This document shows positions 38,713 to 40,996 of a DNA stretch of 40,996 nucleotides, piece after piece. The position numbers were made by a program, and so were the translations under genes. Within the stretch, counting starts at the first letter, position 1; each line of letters starts with the position of its first letter. Under the pieces are notes generated by a model. It searched no databases. It was not told the origin of the DNA and worked only from the letters and a program-made list of their open reading frames with translations. The stretch lies in the IMG/VR virus record IMGVR_UViG_3300037961_001990, positions 4,101-45,096 of that record. One strand, 5' to 3'. Source of the DNA: a virus.

Positions 38713-39187
38713 AAAACTATTCGTGCCAGAAAGATTTGCTAATGCACGTAAAAAAGCAGCAACAATGGAAGTGCCTGAAGCTATTAAAAAAGGTTTTCCT
38801 AAATTAGAAGACAATCCAAATTCTAAAGACCCTTCCAAATTAGAACCCTCTGCCTTAGAAAGGCTTCCACAACCAGTAGGGTACAGAATACTTGTTATAC
38901 CTTACTATATGAAGTCACAAACTAAAGCTGGTATATTCATACCTGATGCGACACGAGATCGTGAAAGTTTTGCAACTGTGGCAGCATATGTTGTAAAACT
39001 AGGACCAGATGCTTATACAGATGTTGGGAAATTCCCAACAGGTGCTTGGTGCAAAGAGAAAAGTTGGGTGCTTATGGGAAGATACTCTGGAAATCGCTTT
39101 AAAGTTGAGAATTTAGAGGTAAGATTGATAAATGATGACAATATTATCGCAACAATACTTGACCCAAGTGATATTTCCTATGTATAA
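38705..39187 (+). CDS. GroES-like co-chaperonin (Cpn10)
   Basis: 160 aa. From residue 54 on the Cpn10 fold is clear: PVGYRILVIPYY (57-68), TKAGIFIPDATRDRE (73-87) as the mobile-loop region, VVKLGPDAYTDVGKF (96-110) and ENLEVRLINDDNIIAT (135-150). The N-terminal 50 residues are a basic extension not found in host GroES. Like T4 gp31, it may pair with host GroEL to fold the capsid protein. No GroEL is encoded in the window. It lies directly before scaffold and head genes. Confidence 0.9.
   Translation: MAKKLFVPERFANARKKAATMEVPEAIKKGFPKLEDNPNSKDPSKLEPSALERLPQPVGYRILVIPYYMKSQTKAGIFIPDATRDRESFATVAAYVVKLGPDAYTDVGKFPTGAWCKEKSWVLMGRYSGNRFKVENLEVRLINDDNIIATILDPSDISYV
39022..39040. promoter_or_regulatory. 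19-bp palindrome inside the GroES-like gene
   Basis: TGTTGGGAAATTCCCAACA is a perfect palindrome with 9-bp arms. Its core TGGGAAATTCCCA is identical to the operator at 8244-8256. It lies in coding sequence for DVGKFPTG, so coincidence with codon choice is possible; a regulator could also bind here. Confidence 0.35.
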
Positions 39188-39205
39188 AAGAATTGGAGAA
39201 TAAAA

Positions 39206-40120
39206 ATGAACGTAGAAAATCAAAACGCAGTGCAAGAAAACGAAATTGTTTCTGTAGATGTAGAAGAAGTAGAGCAACAAACATCTCAACCTGAGATACC
39301 AGTTGTTCAAGAAAAAGAAGAAACCCGAACAAATGTTCAAGAACAATCTGATGAGCATGAAGATTATAGTGAAAAAGTTCAAAAAAGAATTAATCAACTT
39401 ACAGCTCAAAGAAAACAAGCGTTAGAAGAAGCTCAAGCAGCTTTAGAATATGCACAAAAACAAAAAAAAGAAAATGAGAACCTTACTGCCAAGTTAAACA
39501 ATTTAGATAAAGGTTATATTAACGAATACGGCACTCGTGTTGATAGTCAAACTGAACAAGCTAAAAGATTGTTTAAAGAAGCTTATGAAGCTGGTGATTC
39601 AGATAAAATGGCTGAAGCTCAAGATGTTATGGCAAAATTAGCTATAGAAAAAGAAAGACTTAGAATACAAAAAGCTAGAGCTGAACAAGACGCTCAACAA
39701 CCAGTAGAAAAAAAAGAAGAAGCTCAAAAACAACAAGCACCTAAAGTAGAAGACCTTGATCCAAAGTTGCAAACATGGATGAAATCAAATACTTGGTTTG
39801 GAACAGACATGGTTATGACAGGTGCTGCTCAAGGATTACATCAACAGTTAGTTGGTTCAGAGGGTTTTGATCCAACATCTGATGAATATTACGCTGAAAT
39901 AGACAAGCGTATGAGAGATAGTTTTCCAAACAAGTTTCAGGAGAAACGGCAAAACGCCCAAGCTGTTGCTCCTGCAACGTCCAATGGACGGGCTGTAAAA
40001 TCAGGGCGGAAAAAAACGGTGGAATTATCACCAGGTCAGGTAGCCTTTGCAAAAAAGATGAATATTCCTCTTGAAAGATATGCAAAAGAAGTTGCCAAAA
40101 TAGAGTCAAGGAGAACATGA
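39206..40120 (+). CDS. putative scaffolding protein
   Basis: 304 aa after GGAG. It is strongly charged and Gln/Glu/Lys-rich, with a long coiled-coil at about 55-95 (RINQLTAQRKQALEEAQAAL) and another at 140-180, an acidic N-terminus, and a basic C-terminal segment (GRAVKSGRKKT, KKMNIPLERYAKEVAKIE). This composition and place, immediately before head genes, are typical for phage scaffolding proteins that guide procapsid assembly. It overlaps the next gene by four bases (ATGA). Confidence 0.75.
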   Translation: MNVENQNAVQENEIVSVDVEEVEQQTSQPEIPVVQEKEETRTNVQEQSDEHEDYSEKVQKRINQLTAQRKQALEEAQAALEYAQKQKKENENLTAKLNNLDKGYINEYGTRVDSQTEQAKRLFKEAYEAGDSDKMAEAQDVMAKLAIEKERLRIQKARAEQDAQQPVEKKEEAQKQQAPKVEDLDPKLQTWMKSNTWFGTDMVMTGAAQGLHQQLVGSEGFDPTSDEYYAEIDKRMRDSFPNKFQEKRQNAQAVAPATSNGRAVKSGRKKTVELSPGQVAFAKKMNIPLERYAKEVAKIESRRT

Positions 40121-40593
40121 TGGCTGATTTAGATAGAAAAAGCCGAGATTCGCAATCTCGTGAAAAAACAGAGCGGTTACAAGATTGGAAGCCACCATCT
40201 GCACTTGATGCTCCCGAACCTCCTATTGGTTACACTCATAGGTGGATAAGAGAATCCGTCATGGAATATGACGACAAAAACAATATTCACAAAAGAAGAC
40301 GTGAAGGTTATGAACTTGTTAAAGCAGATGAGTATCCAGATTTTGATGCTCCTGTAATTGATGAAGGTAAAAATGCAGGTGTCATAGGCACTGGTGGATT
40401 ATTACTTGCAAGAGTTCCAAATGAAATTGTAGAACAACGTAAGCAATATTTTGAAAATAAGACGCAAACTCAAATGGATGCGGTAGATCGTGATTGGATG
40501 AGAGAAAATAATCCTGTCATGCCAAAACTAAAACCTCAAAGAAACAGCAATGTTTCCTTTGGGATAAACCGAAATTTAAATGATGATAAATAA
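40117..40593 (+). CDS. putative head-associated protein of unknown function
   Basis: 158 aa; start at 40117 or ATG 40120, AGGAG ahead. Charged, with Trp/Pro motif WKPPSALDAPEPPIGYTHRW and a repeated-looking RRREGYELVKADEYPDF region (quoted in part: GYELVKADEYPDF). C-terminus flexible. It lies between scaffold and the next head gene, so a capsid-completion or minor head role is likely but unproven. Confidence 0.6.
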   Translation: MMADLDRKSRDSQSREKTERLQDWKPPSALDAPEPPIGYTHRWIRESVMEYDDKNNIHKRRREGYELVKADEYPDFDAPVIDEGKNAGVIGTGGLLLARVPNEIVEQRKQYFENKTQTQMDAVDRDWMRENNPVMPKLKPQRNSNVSFGINRNLNDDK

Positions 40594-40604
40594 GGAGATC
40601 AATT

Positions 40605-40996
40605 ATGGCAAATCAAGATGCCGCTTTTGGTATGCGTCCTGTAGGTAGAATAGGTGGTATGCCTTTTACTGGTGGACAAAGCCGATATAGGATCGCTGCA
40701 AATTATGGAACATCAATCTTTCAGGGTGACATGGTAGCTCAAGTCACTGGTGGTACTGTTGAAGTACACGCTGATGGTGGTACAGTTCCTATTGTAGGCG
40801 TATTCAATGGTGTTCAGTATACTGACCCAACAACTAAGGAACAGAAATTTAGTAATTTCTATCCTGCAAGCACTAATGCTTCTGACATTATTGCTTTTAT
40901 CATAGATGACCCAAATGTTATCTATGAAATTCAATGCAATGCAGCTTTTCCAGTTGCAGATTTATTTGGTAACTTTGATATTGTTTACACAAGCTC
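40605..40996 (+). CDS. N-terminal part of a head protein (decoration or capsid), runs off the window
   Basis: About 130 residues from ATG 40605 (AAGGAG upstream), with no stop before the edge. MANQDAAFGMRPVGRIGGMP is a start I recall from marine phage virion proteins found beside the scaffold. The visible part is beta-rich (FQGDMVAQVTGGTVEVHADG), as in a decoration protein or a capsid-like fold. Which of the two it is cannot be decided from this part. Confidence 0.75.
   Translation, partial: MANQDAAFGMRPVGRIGGMPFTGGQSRYRIAANYGTSIFQGDMVAQVTGGTVEVHADGGTVPIVGVFNGVQYTDPTTKEQKFSNFYPASTNASDIIAFIIDDPNVIYEIQCNAAFPVADLFGNFDIVYTS

Noticed and set aside
1-40996. Joining the right end to the left end as a simple circle within one gene
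   Set aside because: The open frame at 40605-40996 does not continue in frame into 3-56 and meets a stop at 17-19, so sequence is missing between the two ends or they are different genes.

Overview
The window is a stretch of an AT-rich tailed phage genome (Caudoviricetes). It is most likely a marine phage of podovirus-like type. The reasons are a very large portal protein (about 809 aa), large Gly/Ala-rich virion proteins, no recognisable tape measure or integrase, and a set of small basic proteins that I recall as frequent in marine metagenomic phages. The host is not identifiable from the sequence. No tRNA, integrase, CRISPR array or insertion sequence was recognised. Both ends cut genes: the tail end of an ORF at 3-56 and the start of a capsid-associated gene at 40605. 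Almost all genes lie on the + strand.

Layout. (1) 1-7481: structural module of a small virion protein, four large tail or internal virion proteins, and a T4-type lysozyme. (2) 7471-7841, minus strand: a two-gene operon for a ribbon-helix-helix regulator and a 60-aa protein, the only minus-strand genes supported. (3) 7860-16476: recombination and replication, comprising a DUF1064-type nuclease, a Sak4-like ATPase, a DUF669-like ssDNA-binding candidate, a SleB-type cell-wall hydrolase, a DEAD/DEAH helicase, a Cas4/AddB-like Fe-S nuclease and a TOPRIM primase-helicase. Between the ssDNA-binding candidate and SleB lies about 470 nt that looks like a structured RNA. (4) 16719-21513: a gamma-glutamylcyclotransferase-like gene, a run of very small genes with stereotyped junctions, and an HEIGH metallopeptidase. 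(5) 21460-22275: an array of ACTTAC repeats and the terminase small subunit. (6) 22291-24365: two GC-rich hairpin islands flanking an amidoligase gene. (7) 24430-25069: a small operon with an XRE-type HTH protein. (8) 25118-40996: late module with terminase large subunit, portal, several small membrane or basic proteins, a GroES-like co-chaperonin, a putative scaffold and the start of a head protein.

How it fits together. A palindrome TGGGAWWWTCCCA recurs at the promoter regions of the recombination operon (8244), the cyclotransferase (16672) and the amidoligase (22780). An inverted version sits at the divergent regulator/nuclease promoter (7883). A simple model is that the RHH protein controls this set. 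The amidoligase and cyclotransferase are enzyme classes known to be linked in peptide-tagging or peptide-modification neighbourhoods. Here they lie 6 kb apart but share an operator, and the amidoligase also carries a predicted C-terminal winged helix. Other unexplained signals are a strongly over-represented 7-mer TGTTCGG (about 35 copies, 26 of them between 11.3 and 22.7 kb), the hairpin array built around it at 22.3-22.7 kb, the covarying tandem RNA repeat at 10.33-10.46 kb with a downstream H-type pseudoknot, and the ACTTAC iteron-like array next to the terminase small subunit. All counts were made by eye.
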